DNA from: Kurthia huakuii LAM0618 | GTDB taxonomy: Bacteria > Bacillota > Bacilli > Bacillales_A > Planococcaceae | Reading direction: 5' to 3' | DNA length: 64,000 bases | NCBI RefSeq assembly: GCF_000505545.1 | Contig: NZ_AYTB01000007.1 | Coordinates: 310,001-374,000, forward strand | Shown: positions 8,818-18,143 of the stretch, in pieces | How the letters are laid out: each line of letters opens with the position of its first letter | How positions within the stretch are numbered: position 1 is the stretch's first letter | Made by a program: the position numbers and the translations under genes | The notes under the pieces: model-generated | Told to the model about the DNA's origin: nothing | Database searches by the model: none | The model's input: the letters and a program-made list of their open reading frames with translations, nothing else

Positions 8818-9879
8818 TTGAAAAAGCGTAAAATTGGTTTAGCATTGACAGCATTATTAGCTTCAGGTACTTTATTAGCGGCTTGTGGTTCAAATGATTC
8901 AAAAGAAGAATCTAAAGGCGGCGACAACAAAGACGCATTCTCAGTAGCAATGGTAACAGATACTGGTGGTATCGATGACCGTTCATTCAACCAATCGACT
9001 TGGGAAGGTATTCAAGCCTATGGTAAAGAAGCAGGCCTTAAAAAAGGTGACGGCGGTTACGATTATTTACAATCTGCTTCTGATTCAGATTTCACAACAA
9101 ATATTAACAACTTAGTTCGTCGTAACTTTGACTTAGTATTTGCTGTAGGTTTTAAACTAGAAGATTCAGTTAAAGAAGTAGCTGCTCAACAAAAAGATGC
9201 TAAAATCGCAATCATTGACTCAGTTGTACCAGATTTAGACAACGTTGCATCAATCATGTTCAAAGCAAACGAAGCTTCATACTTAGCTGGTGTTGCTGCA
9301 GCATTAGAATCAAAAACTGGTAAAATTGGTTTCTTAGGTGGTATGGAAAGCAATATCATCGGTGGTTTCGAAGCAGGTTTCGTAGCGGGTGCTAAAGCTG
9401 CTGACCCTAAAGTGAAAGTGGATGTTCAGTATGCTGGTTCATTCGGCGACGCTGCAAAAGGTCAAACAATCGCTAAACGTATGTATGATAGCGGCGCTGA
9501 CATTGTATTCCACGCTGCTGGTGGTACAGGTCAAGGTTTATTCACTGAAGCAATCGCTCAAAAAAAATCTGGTAATGATGTATGGGCAATCGGGGTAGAC
9601 CGTGACCAATACGACGAAGGTAAAGTGGATGATAAAACAAACATCGTTATGACTTCCGTATTAAAACGTGTAGACGTTGCTGCGCAAGATATGATTAAGC
9701 GTTCTGCTGCTGGTGATTTCCCAGGTGGCGAAACCGTAACTTACGGTCTTAAAGACGATGGTGTAGGTCTTGCTGATTCTCATGGTGCTATTTCTGAGAA
9801 AACTCAAAAAGAAATCGATAAAGCTCAAAAAGATATTGTTGATGGCAAAATCGAAGTTCCAGAACAACCAAAAAAATAG
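8818..9879 (+). CDS. nupN: BMP family nucleoside-binding lipoprotein (NupN/YufN-like)
   Basis: Extracellular substrate-binding lipoprotein of a BmpA/PnrA-type ABC importer, 353 aa. The start is TTG at 8818 after GGGAGG. A short signal peptide ends in the lipobox LLAAC (cysteine about residue 22), followed by a Ser/Lys/Glu-rich linker. The mature domain carries the family pattern TDTGGIDDRSFNQS, GGMESNIIGGFEAG and AIGVDRDQYDEG. It is followed by ATPase and two permease genes in the order of B. subtilis yufNOPQ (nupNOPQ), a purine-nucleoside importer, so guanosine or related nucleosides are the likely cargo. A terminator-like hairpin pair after the gene probably lowers expression of the downstream transporter relative to the binding protein. 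Confidence 0.93.
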   Translation: MKKRKIGLALTALLASGTLLAACGSNDSKEESKGGDNKDAFSVAMVTDTGGIDDRSFNQSTWEGIQAYGKEAGLKKGDGGYDYLQSASDSDFTTNINNLVRRNFDLVFAVGFKLEDSVKEVAAQQKDAKIAIIDSVVPDLDNVASIMFKANEASYLAGVAAALESKTGKIGFLGGMESNIIGGFEAGFVAGAKAADPKVKVDVQYAGSFGDAAKGQTIAKRMYDSGADIVFHAAGGTGQGLFTEAIAQKKSGNDVWAIGVDRDQYDEGKVDDKTNIVMTSVLKRVDVAAQDMIKRSAAGDFPGGETVTYGLKDDGVGLADSHGAISEKTQKEIDKAQKDIVDGKIEVPEQPKK

Positions 9880-9907
9880 TAGTATTGCCGCGATTCGTCC
9901 GGTATTT

Positions 9908-9940
9908 CATGAGGGCAGACGATTGCCCTCATGTTTGTTT
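9908..9940 (+). terminator. Terminator or attenuator between nupN and nupO
   Basis: Perfect 9-bp stem (9908-9916 with 9925-9933), 8-nt loop and T-rich tail. It lies inside the operon, so it is probably partial. Confidence 0.75.
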
Positions 9941-9963
9941 TGTAATAAATTTTTTAATTTATT

Positions 9964-10000
9964 ACATGTAAAAATTCGAATGTGTCGAATTTTTACATGT
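9964..10000 (+). other. Long AT-rich hairpin between nupN and nupO
   Basis: Perfect 15-bp stem (9964-9978 with 9986-10000) and a 7-nt loop, without a T run. It stands 31 bp after the terminator-like hairpin and 69 bp before the ATPase start. Likely an mRNA-stability or processing element (inference). Confidence 0.6.
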
Positions 10001-10068
10001 GTTAATTTAATTAACCTTATTAATCCATTACAAACTATTTTTAATAGAATTTCGAAGGAGTGAGCACA

Positions 10069-11610
10069 TTGGAATATGTGATCGAAATGCTCAACATCCG
10101 CAAGCAATTTGGGGATTTTGTAGCAAATGATAATATCACCCTTCAACTAGCTAAAGGTGAGATTCATGCATTGTTAGGAGAAAATGGTGCAGGTAAATCG
10201 ACGTTGATGAACGTTCTGTTTGGTTTATATCAACCGGAGGCAGGTACGATTAAAGTTCGTGGAGAAGAAGTGAAGATTTCGGATCCAAACAAAGCGAATG
10301 ATTTAGGTATCGGCATGGTTCACCAACACTTTATGTTAGTTGAAAACTTTACGGTGACGGAAAATATTATTTTAGGTAATGAGCCAACGAAGCTCGGTAC
10401 AATCAATATTAAAGAGGCAGCAAAGAAAGTACAAAAACTGTCAGAACAATATGGTTTAAATGTTGATGCGTATGCAAAAATTGAAGACATTTCAGTTGGG
10501 ATGCAACAACGTGTAGAAATTCTAAAAACACTTTATCGTGGTGCAGACATTTTGATTTTTGATGAACCGACGGCATCATTAACACCGCAAGAAATTACAG
10601 AGTTAATTCAGATTATGAAGCGTTTAATTTCTGAAGGTAAATCAATTATTTTAATTACGCATAAATTAAAAGAGATTATGGAAGTTTCAGATCGTGTAAC
10701 AATTATTCGTAAAGGACAAGGGATTGGTACAGTAACAACTGCTGAAACAAATCCAGACCAACTAGCTGAAATGATGGTTGGGCGTCAAGTTGTCTTTAAA
10801 ACTGAAAAAACTGCTGCGCATCCGAAAGAAGCAATTTTAGAAATAACAGGCCTAAATGTGAAAGACAATCGAGGTGTCGATCGCGTAAAAGATTTAAGCT
10901 TGACCGTCCGAGCTGGAGAGATTGTGGGTATTGCTGGGATTGATGGTAATGGACAATCCGAGTTAATCGAAGCAATCACCGGTCTTCGAAAGGTATCTTC
11001 AGGTAAGATTATCTTAAAAGGTCAAGAACTTACAGGATTAAAACCACGTAAAATTACGGAATCAGGTGTTGGACATATTCCACAAGACCGACATAAACAT
11101 GGACTTGTACTTGATTTCCCAATTGGTCATAATATCGCGCTTCAAACGTATTATCAAGCACCTATTTCAAAAGGTGGTATTATCGATTACAAAAAAATTG
11201 ATAAACTAGCTGAAAAAATAATTAAAGAATACGATGTGCGTACACCAAGCGCAATGACAGAGGCGCGCGCGCTATCAGGTGGTAACCAGCAAAAAGCAAT
11301 TATCGGTCGTGAAATTGATCGTGACCCAGATTTATTAATTGCGGCATTACCTACACGCGGACTAGACGTTGGGGCCATTGAATTTATTCATAGACGCTTA
11401 ATTGAACAACGTGATAAAGGAAAAGCGGTATTGCTTATTTCGTTTGAACTAGATGAAGTTATGAACGTTTCAGATACGATTGCTGTTATTCACGATGGCC
11501 ATATTATTGATACAGTGAGTCCAAAATCAACAACTGAGCAACAATTAGGGTTGCTAATGGCTGGTCATGAAGTGAAAAAGACAACTATAGATAAGGTAGG
11601 TGGGGAATAA
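10069..11610 (+). CDS. nupO: Nucleoside ABC transporter, double ATPase (NupO/YufO-like)
   Basis: Energising subunit of the importer, with two fused ABC domains (514 aa), typical of sugar/nucleoside families. The first domain has Walker A GENGAGKST, signature ISVGMQQRVE and Walker B FDEPTAS. The second has a diverged GIDGNGQSE P-loop, LSGGNQQK and an altered Walker B (IAALPTRGLD), as is common for the second half of this family. The GTG at 10060 overlaps the ribosome-binding site AAGGAG, so the TTG at 10069 (8-nt spacing, MEYVIEML) is preferred and matches YufO. Its stop overlaps the first permease start in TAATG. Confidence 0.94.
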   Translation: MEYVIEMLNIRKQFGDFVANDNITLQLAKGEIHALLGENGAGKSTLMNVLFGLYQPEAGTIKVRGEEVKISDPNKANDLGIGMVHQHFMLVENFTVTENIILGNEPTKLGTINIKEAAKKVQKLSEQYGLNVDAYAKIEDISVGMQQRVEILKTLYRGADILIFDEPTASLTPQEITELIQIMKRLISEGKSIILITHKLKEIMEVSDRVTIIRKGQGIGTVTTAETNPDQLAEMMVGRQVVFKTEKTAAHPKEAILEITGLNVKDNRGVDRVKDLSLTVRAGEIVGIAGIDGNGQSELIEAITGLRKVSSGKIILKGQELTGLKPRKITESGVGHIPQDRHKHGLVLDFPIGHNIALQTYYQAPISKGGIIDYKKIDKLAEKIIKEYDVRTPSAMTEARALSGGNQQKAIIGREIDRDPDLLIAALPTRGLDVGAIEFIHRRLIEQRDKGKAVLLISFELDEVMNVSDTIAVIHDGHIIDTVSPKSTTEQQLGLLMAGHEVKKTTIDKVGGE

Positions 11611-12677
11611 TGTCACAACGTATGGTCAATATTCTCGTACCTGTTGTTTCAGTTGTTTTAGGTTTAATTGTAGGTGCGATTGTTATGCTCGTTTCTGGTT
11701 TTAGTCCAGTAGCGGGGTATTCAGCTCTTTGGAATGGTATTTTCGGCGATTCATACAATATCGGCGAAACCATTCGTACGATTACACCCTATGTATTCTC
11801 TGGTTTAGCGGTTGCATTTGCTTTCCGAACAGGGATGTTTAACATTGGTGTTGAAGGTCAATTAATGATGGGGTGGCTAGCAGCTGCTTACGTTGGTCAA
11901 GCGTTTGAAATGCCAACAGGTTTACATGCGGTTGTGGCAATTTTAGCTGCGGCAGTAGCTGGTGGTCTATGGGCATTTATCCCAGGTTTATTAAAAGCAA
12001 AATTACAAGTGCATGAAGTAATCGTTACAATTATGATGAACTATATCGCACTTCATACAGCAAATGCGGCAATTTCAGCAATTAGCGATGGCGGCGAAAA
12101 AACCGAAAAAATTCATGAGTCTGCATCGCTTGCTTCTGAATGGTTAGCATCAATGACACAATTCTCACGTTTACACTGGGGATTTGTCGTGGCAATTTTA
12201 GCTGTTATTATTATGTGGATTTTATTAGAGAAAACAACATTAGGATATGAATTAAAATCAGTTGGTTTTAACAAAAATGCTTCTGAATATGCGGGTATGA
12301 ACGTTAGTCGCAATATTATTTTAGCAATGGTTATTTCAGGTATGTTTGCGGGTGTTGGTGGTGCGATGGAAGCACTTGGTACGTTCGGCAACATGATGAA
12401 AATGACTGCTTCAACAGGTATTGGTTTTGATGGTATCGCCGTTGCCTTACTTGGCGCGAACCAACCATTTGGGGTGCTGCTCGGTGCTATTTTATTCGGC
12501 TCATTGAAAAATGGGGGCTTAAATATGCCAAACGAAGCAGGGATTCCAACAGAAATTGTCTCGATTGTTATTGCCTTAATTATCTTCTTTGTAGCATCAG
12601 GTTACTTGATTCGCTTAGGGCTTGAAAGAATGAGCAAAAAAAATAAAGATACTCAGAAAATAAAGGAGGGAAAATAA
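11610..12677 (+). CDS. nupP: Nucleoside ABC transporter permease 1 (NupP/YufP-like)
   Basis: Membrane subunit of the BMP-type importer, 355 aa, of the BPD-transporter-like 2 family. It has about eight to nine hydrophobic segments, and the conserved FRTGMFNIGVEGQ and GIGFDGIAVALLGANQP motifs are clear. The start codon overlaps the ATPase stop by one base, indicating translational coupling. The charged C-terminus is cytoplasmic. Confidence 0.94.
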   Translation: MSQRMVNILVPVVSVVLGLIVGAIVMLVSGFSPVAGYSALWNGIFGDSYNIGETIRTITPYVFSGLAVAFAFRTGMFNIGVEGQLMMGWLAAAYVGQAFEMPTGLHAVVAILAAAVAGGLWAFIPGLLKAKLQVHEVIVTIMMNYIALHTANAAISAISDGGEKTEKIHESASLASEWLASMTQFSRLHWGFVVAILAVIIMWILLEKTTLGYELKSVGFNKNASEYAGMNVSRNIILAMVISGMFAGVGGAMEALGTFGNMMKMTASTGIGFDGIAVALLGANQPFGVLLGAILFGSLKNGGLNMPNEAGIPTEIVSIVIALIIFFVASGYLIRLGLERMSKKNKDTQKIKEGK

Positions 12678-12678
12678 C

Positions 12679-13638
12679 ATGAGCTTTTTAGATGTGTTAT
12701 ACTTCATTATTCCTTCTGCCATTTTCTATGCAGCTCCGCTTATTATGACGTCTATCGGTGGCGTGTTCACCGAACGAGCAGGCGTTGTCAATATCGGGCT
12801 TGAAGGTATTATGATTATTGGTGCCTTCATTAGTGTTGTGTTCAACTTAACATTTTCAGATTCATTAAAAGGATGGACGCCGTGGGTTGGGCTACTTGTG
12901 GCAATGGCAGTTGGTGCAATCTTCTCACTACTATTAGCTGTCGCAGCTATTTCATTCCGCGCCGATCAAACGGTAACAGGGGTCGCGTTAAACATGCTAG
13001 GTCTAGCTGTTGCGGTCTTCTCTGTGAAAATGATTTATGATAAAGGTCAAACCGATTCGATTTCAGAGCGTTTTGATCGTTATGATATTCCAGTGTTAAG
13101 TGATATCCCAGTCATCGGCCCTATGTTTTTCCATGATGTGTATTTAACATCTGTATTAGCAATTGCCGTTGCATTTTTGGCATGGTTTGTTATTTACAAA
13201 ACGCCATTTGGTTTACGCTTGCGTGCTGTAGGGGAACACCCTGTTGCAGCAGATACAATGGGTATTAACGTTACAAAAATGCGTTATATTGCTGTAATGA
13301 TTTCAGGGGCATTAGGTGGTATTGGTGGTGCGATTTACGCGCAAGCAATCGCCGGTAACTTTAGTGCACTGACAATCTCAGGGCAAGGTTTCATGGCCAT
13401 CGCAGCGATGATCTTTGGTAAGTGGCATCCACTAGGTGCGTTAGGCGCTGCGTTATTCTTCGGTTTAGCACAGTCTCTAAGTATCGCGGGTGCTTCAATT
13501 CCGTACGTGCAAGATGTACCGGAAGTTATCTTATTAATTTTACCGTATGTCTTAACAATTTTAGCGCTTGCTGGATTTATCGGCAAAGCGAGTGCACCAA
13601 AAGCATCGGGTAAACCTTATATTAAAGGGAAACGATAG
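12679..13638 (+). CDS. nupQ: Nucleoside ABC transporter permease 2 (NupQ/YufQ-like)
   Basis: Second permease of the importer, 319 aa, paralogous to the preceding one. The same motif appears as FTERAGVVNIGLEGI near the N-terminus, and GQGFMAIAAMIFGKWHPLG marks the C-terminal half. AAAGGAGGG stands 9 nt before the ATG, and the gene begins one base after the previous stop. A terminator closes the operon. Confidence 0.94.
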   Translation: MSFLDVLYFIIPSAIFYAAPLIMTSIGGVFTERAGVVNIGLEGIMIIGAFISVVFNLTFSDSLKGWTPWVGLLVAMAVGAIFSLLLAVAAISFRADQTVTGVALNMLGLAVAVFSVKMIYDKGQTDSISERFDRYDIPVLSDIPVIGPMFFHDVYLTSVLAIAVAFLAWFVIYKTPFGLRLRAVGEHPVAADTMGINVTKMRYIAVMISGALGGIGGAIYAQAIAGNFSALTISGQGFMAIAAMIFGKWHPLGALGAALFFGLAQSLSIAGASIPYVQDVPEVILLILPYVLTILALAGFIGKASAPKASGKPYIKGKR

Positions 13639-13654
13639 CCATTATTGTTTTAAT

Positions 13655-13697
13655 AAAAAAACGAAGTACTGCGCGTAGGCGTGGCACTTCGTTTTTT
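13655..13697 (+). terminator. Terminator after nupQ
   Basis: Stem AAACGAAGT/ACTTCGTTT (13659-13667 with 13686-13694) flanked by an A run before and a T run after, so it can act in both directions. Confidence 0.9.
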
Positions 13698-13710
13698 GTT
13701 GTTTTTAGCC

Positions 13711-13765
13711 ACCATTAGTTGCCAAAGCAAAGAAAACTCATATATAGTGGTACTAATGGTTTTTT
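13711..13765 (+). terminator. Possible leader attenuator before ymfF
   Basis: Perfect 9-bp stem (13711-13719 with 13752-13760), 32-nt loop, then six T, ending 26 bp before the ymfF start. It could be a leader terminator; the long loop makes this uncertain. Confidence 0.4.
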
Positions 13766-13790
13766 ACCCAGGAGAATTAGGAGGGGTCAC

Positions 13791-15056
13791 ATGTTTAACA
13801 GAACGGAAGTCGCGACAGGTGTTAACATCTTTACGCGCAAATCAGAGCAATTTAAAACAGTCAATTTTTCAATTAAATTAAAACGACCATTAAATACAGA
13901 AGAAGCGGCTAATCGCACAGTACTAACAAATGTTTTACAACATAGTAATGCAACATTCCAATCAGCTGCAGCAATGCGCATGAAATTGGATGATTTATAT
14001 GGGACGGTTCTTTATTTAGATACAGCAAAACAAGGCAATGAACAAATTATTTTGTTAAATGTTGAAACGGTCAATGACCATTACTTAAAAACAGGTGATG
14101 TATTAAATGAAGTATTAGCATTAATGCATACCGTATTATTTGAGCCAAATTTAGATGAACAAGGATTATTCCAACAAACGATTGTTGACCGTGAAAAAGA
14201 TATGGTTGTTGAACGCATTCAATCTGTATTTGATGATAAATCTCGTTATGCACAAAAGCGTTTACAAGAAATTTTGCGTCCAAACCACCCTGTCTCAACA
14301 TCGGTGAACGGTACAGTAGAAGCTGTGCAAGAAATTACGCCAGCAAGCTTAAAAGCAGCATATGAAGCGATGTTAACAGAAGATGAAATCGATATTTTTG
14401 TTATTGGCGATATTGATGAACGACAAATGATAGAAGCGTTGAAAAAAGCATTCCCATTTGAAGGACGTACGCCAATCGCTGTTCCTGAAATTCCAGAGTC
14501 GCATGCTACGACAACGTATACAAAAGAAACATTTGATACACGACAAGGAAAATTACATATCGGTTATTCTACACCGGTACAATTTACAAGCCCAGATTTC
14601 CCTAAAATGCAAATCTTTAATGGGATTTTTGGTGGCTATCCACACGCAAAATTATTTATGAATGTTCGCGAAAAAGAAAGTTTAGCTTATTATTGCTCAA
14701 GCTCTTACTCTGCACAATATGGTTTAATGTATGTGATGTCAGGTATTGAACAAGAAAATGAAGAAAAAGCACGCCGTTTAATTGATGAACAATTGGAAGC
14801 TATTCGACAAGGTGATATTTCGGATTTGGAAATTATGCAAACAAAAGCTATGTTGAAAAACCAATTAAAAGAAGCACTTGATTCAGCGCGTGGACAAATT
14901 GAACTTTATAATCAGTATCGTGAGTTACCAGAAGAATTTACAGTTGAAAATATGAGCGCTAAATGGGATGCAGTTTCAAAAGAAGATGTAGTAGCCATGG
15001 CAACGCAAGTAACAAAAGAAACTGTTTACTTCTTAAGCGGGGAGGATGCAAAATAA
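13791..15056 (+). CDS. ymfF: M16-like protein, probably non-catalytic (YmfF)
   Basis: Member of the M16 peptidase superfamily, 421 aa, that lacks the HxxEH zinc motif where the catalytic partner has it. It is therefore expected to be the inactive partner of the heterodimer formed with the product of the next gene (inference from M16B organisation). The ATG at 13791 follows TTAGGAGGGG at proper spacing. In B. subtilis ymfF and ymfH are adjacent, as here, and their cellular role is not well defined. The next gene starts immediately after this stop codon. Confidence 0.88.
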   Translation: MFNRTEVATGVNIFTRKSEQFKTVNFSIKLKRPLNTEEAANRTVLTNVLQHSNATFQSAAAMRMKLDDLYGTVLYLDTAKQGNEQIILLNVETVNDHYLKTGDVLNEVLALMHTVLFEPNLDEQGLFQQTIVDREKDMVVERIQSVFDDKSRYAQKRLQEILRPNHPVSTSVNGTVEAVQEITPASLKAAYEAMLTEDEIDIFVIGDIDERQMIEALKKAFPFEGRTPIAVPEIPESHATTTYTKETFDTRQGKLHIGYSTPVQFTSPDFPKMQIFNGIFGGYPHAKLFMNVREKESLAYYCSSSYSAQYGLMYVMSGIEQENEEKARRLIDEQLEAIRQGDISDLEIMQTKAMLKNQLKEALDSARGQIELYNQYRELPEEFTVENMSAKWDAVSKEDVVAMATQVTKETVYFLSGEDAK

Positions 15057-16361
15057 ATGGAAACAATCCACTTTGAGCAATTAGAAGAAACATTACATTA
15101 TGAAAAATTACCAAACGGTTTAGAAGTTTATATTTTACCGAAAAAAGGTTTTTCAAAAACATTTGTGACATTTACAACGAAATACGGCTCGATTGATCGC
15201 TCATTCGTGCCATTAGGTGAAGAAGAAGCGGTTACAGTACCAGATGGCATTGCGCATTTCTTAGAGCATAAAATGTTTGAAAAAGAGGATGGCGACGTCT
15301 TCCAAAAATTTAGTCAATACGGTGCTTCAGCCAACGCCTTTACGTCATTTACACGTACAACGTATTTATTTTCAGCAACCGATCATATTAAAGAAAGTAC
15401 AAATACATTATTAGATTTCGTGCAACAACCTTATTTTACAGAGCAAACGGTCAATAAGGAAAAAGGAATTATCGGTCAAGAAATTCAAATGTATGATGAC
15501 CAACCCGATTGGCGCGTTTATTTTGGATCAATCGAAAGTCTTTACCACGAGCATCCGGTGAAAATTGATATTGCAGGGACAGTAGAGTCTATTGATGGTA
15601 TTACAGCGGAACATTTGTATACGTGTTATCATACGTTCTATCATCCATCGAATATGCTATTATTTGCGATTGGGAATGTCGAGCCAGAAGAAATGATGCA
15701 AACGATTCGTGAAAATCAAAATGCAAAAACGTTTGCTGCGCCACAGCCAATTAATCGCATTCATGTTGATGAAGCGAGTGAGGTAGCAGTGAAAGAACGT
15801 AATTTAGAAATGGACGTCTTAAAACCAAAAGCATATGTGTCATTTAAAGCGCGCGAAGTGAGCTTACAAGGTCGCGACATGATGAAGCATGAATTAGCTA
15901 TTCAATTAGCGTTAGACTTGTTATATGGACGTTCATCGGACTTTTACGAAGAAGTTTATCAACAAGGCTGGATTGATGAGTCGTATTCATATGATTTCTC
16001 ATTAGAAGAAGGTTTTGGTTTTGCAATGGTCGGTTCTGATACAGCATATCCGAATGAATTGTTAGCAGCAATGAAACAAGTAATGAATAATGCGGCGCAA
16101 CAATTACCATTTACACAACAAGATTTAGAGCGCGTCAAACGTCGTAAAATCGGCTTTAACTTGCGCGCGCTTAATTCGATTGAGTTTATCGCAAATCAAT
16201 TCACGCGCTATAAATTCAACGATATGAATTTATTTGATATCGTACCGGTAATTGAAGAATTAACAGTAGCTGATGTGAAAGAAGCATTAACTTCTATTAC
16301 AGGTGAAAGTCAACAAGCAGTCTTTACAATTAATCCATTAACAAAAGAGGCGCAAGCTTAA
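15057..16361 (+). CDS. ymfH: M16 family zinc peptidase (YmfH)
   Basis: Catalytic M16 partner, 434 aa, with the inverted zinc motif HFLEH at residues 67-71 and a downstream glutamate region in EKGIIGQEIQMYDD. It is translated directly after ymfF, with GGGGAGG inside the end of that gene as ribosome-binding site, and its stop overlaps the ymfI start (TAATG). Substrate unknown. Confidence 0.9.
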   Translation: METIHFEQLEETLHYEKLPNGLEVYILPKKGFSKTFVTFTTKYGSIDRSFVPLGEEEAVTVPDGIAHFLEHKMFEKEDGDVFQKFSQYGASANAFTSFTRTTYLFSATDHIKESTNTLLDFVQQPYFTEQTVNKEKGIIGQEIQMYDDQPDWRVYFGSIESLYHEHPVKIDIAGTVESIDGITAEHLYTCYHTFYHPSNMLLFAIGNVEPEEMMQTIRENQNAKTFAAPQPINRIHVDEASEVAVKERNLEMDVLKPKAYVSFKAREVSLQGRDMMKHELAIQLALDLLYGRSSDFYEEVYQQGWIDESYSYDFSLEEGFGFAMVGSDTAYPNELLAAMKQVMNNAAQQLPFTQQDLERVKRRKIGFNLRALNSIEFIANQFTRYKFNDMNLFDIVPVIEELTVADVKEALTSITGESQQAVFTINPLTKEAQA

Positions 16362-17083
16362 TGAAACGCTTTTGTTTAGTATTAGGCGCGTCAGGTGCAA
16401 TTGGTTCTGCAACAGCATATGAACTCGCAAAAGAGGGTTGGAGTTTATATTTACAATATAATCGTAATGCTGTGACGCAATTGACAACGGAGTTAGCACA
16501 GCGTTACCCAACGCAGGAGTTTATGATGATTCAAGCAGAACTTAATGTACCGGGGGCGGCAGAAAAGCTTGCACAGTCTATTTTTGATATTGAGGCGATT
16601 GTTGTCGCTAGTGGGCAAGCTTTATATAAACTAATTGATGATACGACAGCGGTTGATATGCAGTCGTTATGGATGGTACATGTCCAATCACCAATAGAAA
16701 TCATTCGAGAACTGGCGCCGAAAATGCGTCGACATCCAACAAGTTATATCGCGATGATTGGTTCTATTTGGGGTGAGGCTGGCGGTGCTGGTGAGGTAAT
16801 GTATTCAACGGTGAAGGGTGCTGTGCACAGTTTTGTTAAAGCGTATGCACAAGAAGTCGCCTTTAATGGTATGAAAGTGAATGCTGTCTCACCAGGAATG
16901 ATTCAAACGTCGATGAATGGTCATTTGACGGCTGAAGAACTGGCAGAAGTTGTGTCAGAAATCCCGATGGCTCGCGCCGGTCAACCAGAGGAAGTCGCTC
17001 ATTTGGTGACGTTTTTATTGTCAGGCAAGGCAGACTATATGACGGGACAAATTATGCGTATTAATGGTGGTTGGTATATTTAA
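16361..17083 (+). CDS. ymfI: SDR reductase acting on elongation factor P modification (YmfI)
   Basis: Short-chain dehydrogenase, 240 aa. The NAD(P)-binding motif GASGAIGSA is at residues 9-17, and a serine is present in MIGSIWG. The usual YxxxK is read here as YSTVKGAVHSF, so Tyr and Lys are both kept. The B. subtilis homologue reduces 5-aminopentanone on Lys32 of EF-P to 5-aminopentanol; that function is taken from synteny and family. The start overlaps the ymfH stop. ymfJ, which follows ymfI in B. subtilis, is missing, and a terminator follows here. Confidence 0.88.
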   Translation: MKRFCLVLGASGAIGSATAYELAKEGWSLYLQYNRNAVTQLTTELAQRYPTQEFMMIQAELNVPGAAEKLAQSIFDIEAIVVASGQALYKLIDDTTAVDMQSLWMVHVQSPIEIIRELAPKMRRHPTSYIAMIGSIWGEAGGAGEVMYSTVKGAVHSFVKAYAQEVAFNGMKVNAVSPGMIQTSMNGHLTAEELAEVVSEIPMARAGQPEEVAHLVTFLLSGKADYMTGQIMRINGGWYI

Positions 17084-17115
17084 TTGTACGGGTAATTAAA
17101 TAATTAGAACGAATG

Positions 17116-17145
17116 GAGGACTGTGTCATGACAGTCCTCTATTTT
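17116..17145 (+). terminator. Terminator after ymfI
   Basis: Perfect 9-bp stem (17116-17124 with 17131-17139), 6-nt loop, followed by TATTTTG. Confidence 0.75.
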
Positions 17146-17316
17146 GTTAGCTGAATAATAAATTTATATGAAAAAAGTATGGAATACAATTTGAAAATTG
17201 AAAGGAATTGTATCGTTTTGCCGTTGTTTTCCTTTTTTTCTTTTAATCTGTTACAAAATCCGCTATTATGAAACATAGAAATGTTTTAATCGTTATATAT
17301 GAAGGGAGAACCTTGT

Positions 17317-18126
17317 ATGAACGAATGGTATTTTGAATATGAAATACAGGTGAATCGCCCAGGTTTATTAGGGGATATTGCTTCACTATTAGGGATGCTG
17401 CGCGTCAATATCGTTACGATTAATGGTGTCGATTTAGTGCGCCGCGGTATGTTGATTCGCGCTGAAAAAGCAGAACAAATTGAACGCTTTCGAAATATTG
17501 TTTCTACAATGGAAATGATTCGCGTGACAAAGTTCAGAAAACCAACAACACGAGATCGTTTAGCAATTCGTCATGGGCGTTACATTCAACGTGAAGGTGA
17601 TGAAACGAAAATATTTCGTTTTGTGCGTGATGAGTTAGGAATTCTCGTTGATTTTATGGCAGAACTTTTTAAAAAAGAAGGTCATAAATTGATTGGTGTG
17701 CGAGGAATGCCGCGTGTTGGCAAAACGGAATCAATTGTAGCAGCCAGTGTTTGTGCGAACAAAAAATGGCTCTTTTTATCGTCTACAATGATTAAGCAAA
17801 CGGTACGTCAAAAGTTACATGGTGATGAGTACGGAGGCAATAATGTATTTATTATCGATGGCGCTGTTACGCGTCGTTCAACAGATGAACGACATCAACA
17901 ATTAGTTCGAGAAATGATGCAGCAACCATCTATTAAAGTAGTGGAGCATCCTGATATTTTCGTTCAACATTCGGAATATACGCTCGAAGATTTCGATTAT
18001 ATAATCGAATTGAGACATCATCCAGAGGAAGAAATTACATATCAGATTCTTGAAAAGCATGAACAGCAAAATGATTTTTTCAATGAGTCCGGTGGTTTCG
18101 GTGGTTTTGGAGATTTTAACTTTTAA
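17317..18126 (+). CDS. ymfK: DUF3388-type protein with N-terminal ACT-like segment (YmfK)
   Basis: Conserved Bacillales protein of unknown function, 269 aa. The first 70 residues look like an ACT fold (YEIQVNRPGLLGDIASLLG), and the middle contains GMPRVGKTES, a P-loop-like sequence (about residues 132-141), so nucleotide binding is possible. The C-terminus ends in Gly/Phe-rich repeats. The ATG at 17317 with GAAGGGAG at 17301-17308 (8-nt spacing) is preferred over the in-frame ATG at 17299, which lies before that site. It precedes rodZ, as in B. subtilis. Confidence 0.85.
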   Translation: MNEWYFEYEIQVNRPGLLGDIASLLGMLRVNIVTINGVDLVRRGMLIRAEKAEQIERFRNIVSTMEMIRVTKFRKPTTRDRLAIRHGRYIQREGDETKIFRFVRDELGILVDFMAELFKKEGHKLIGVRGMPRVGKTESIVAASVCANKKWLFLSSTMIKQTVRQKLHGDEYGGNNVFIIDGAVTRRSTDERHQQLVREMMQQPSIKVVEHPDIFVQHSEYTLEDFDYIIELRHHPEEEITYQILEKHEQQNDFFNESGGFGGFGDFNF

Positions 18127-18143
18127 TTAGGTAGGTGTTTAAC

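Noticed and set aside
9770-10063. Open frame overlapping the end of nupN and the intergenic hairpins
   Set aside because: Wrong frame of a clear gene, no ribosome-binding site, and it runs through two perfect hairpins.
16361-17083. Reading ymfI as a general 3-oxoacyl-ACP reductase (FabG)
   Set aside because: Family resemblance exists, but the ymfH neighbour and fixed position in the ymf cluster make the EF-P-modifying reductase the better assignment.
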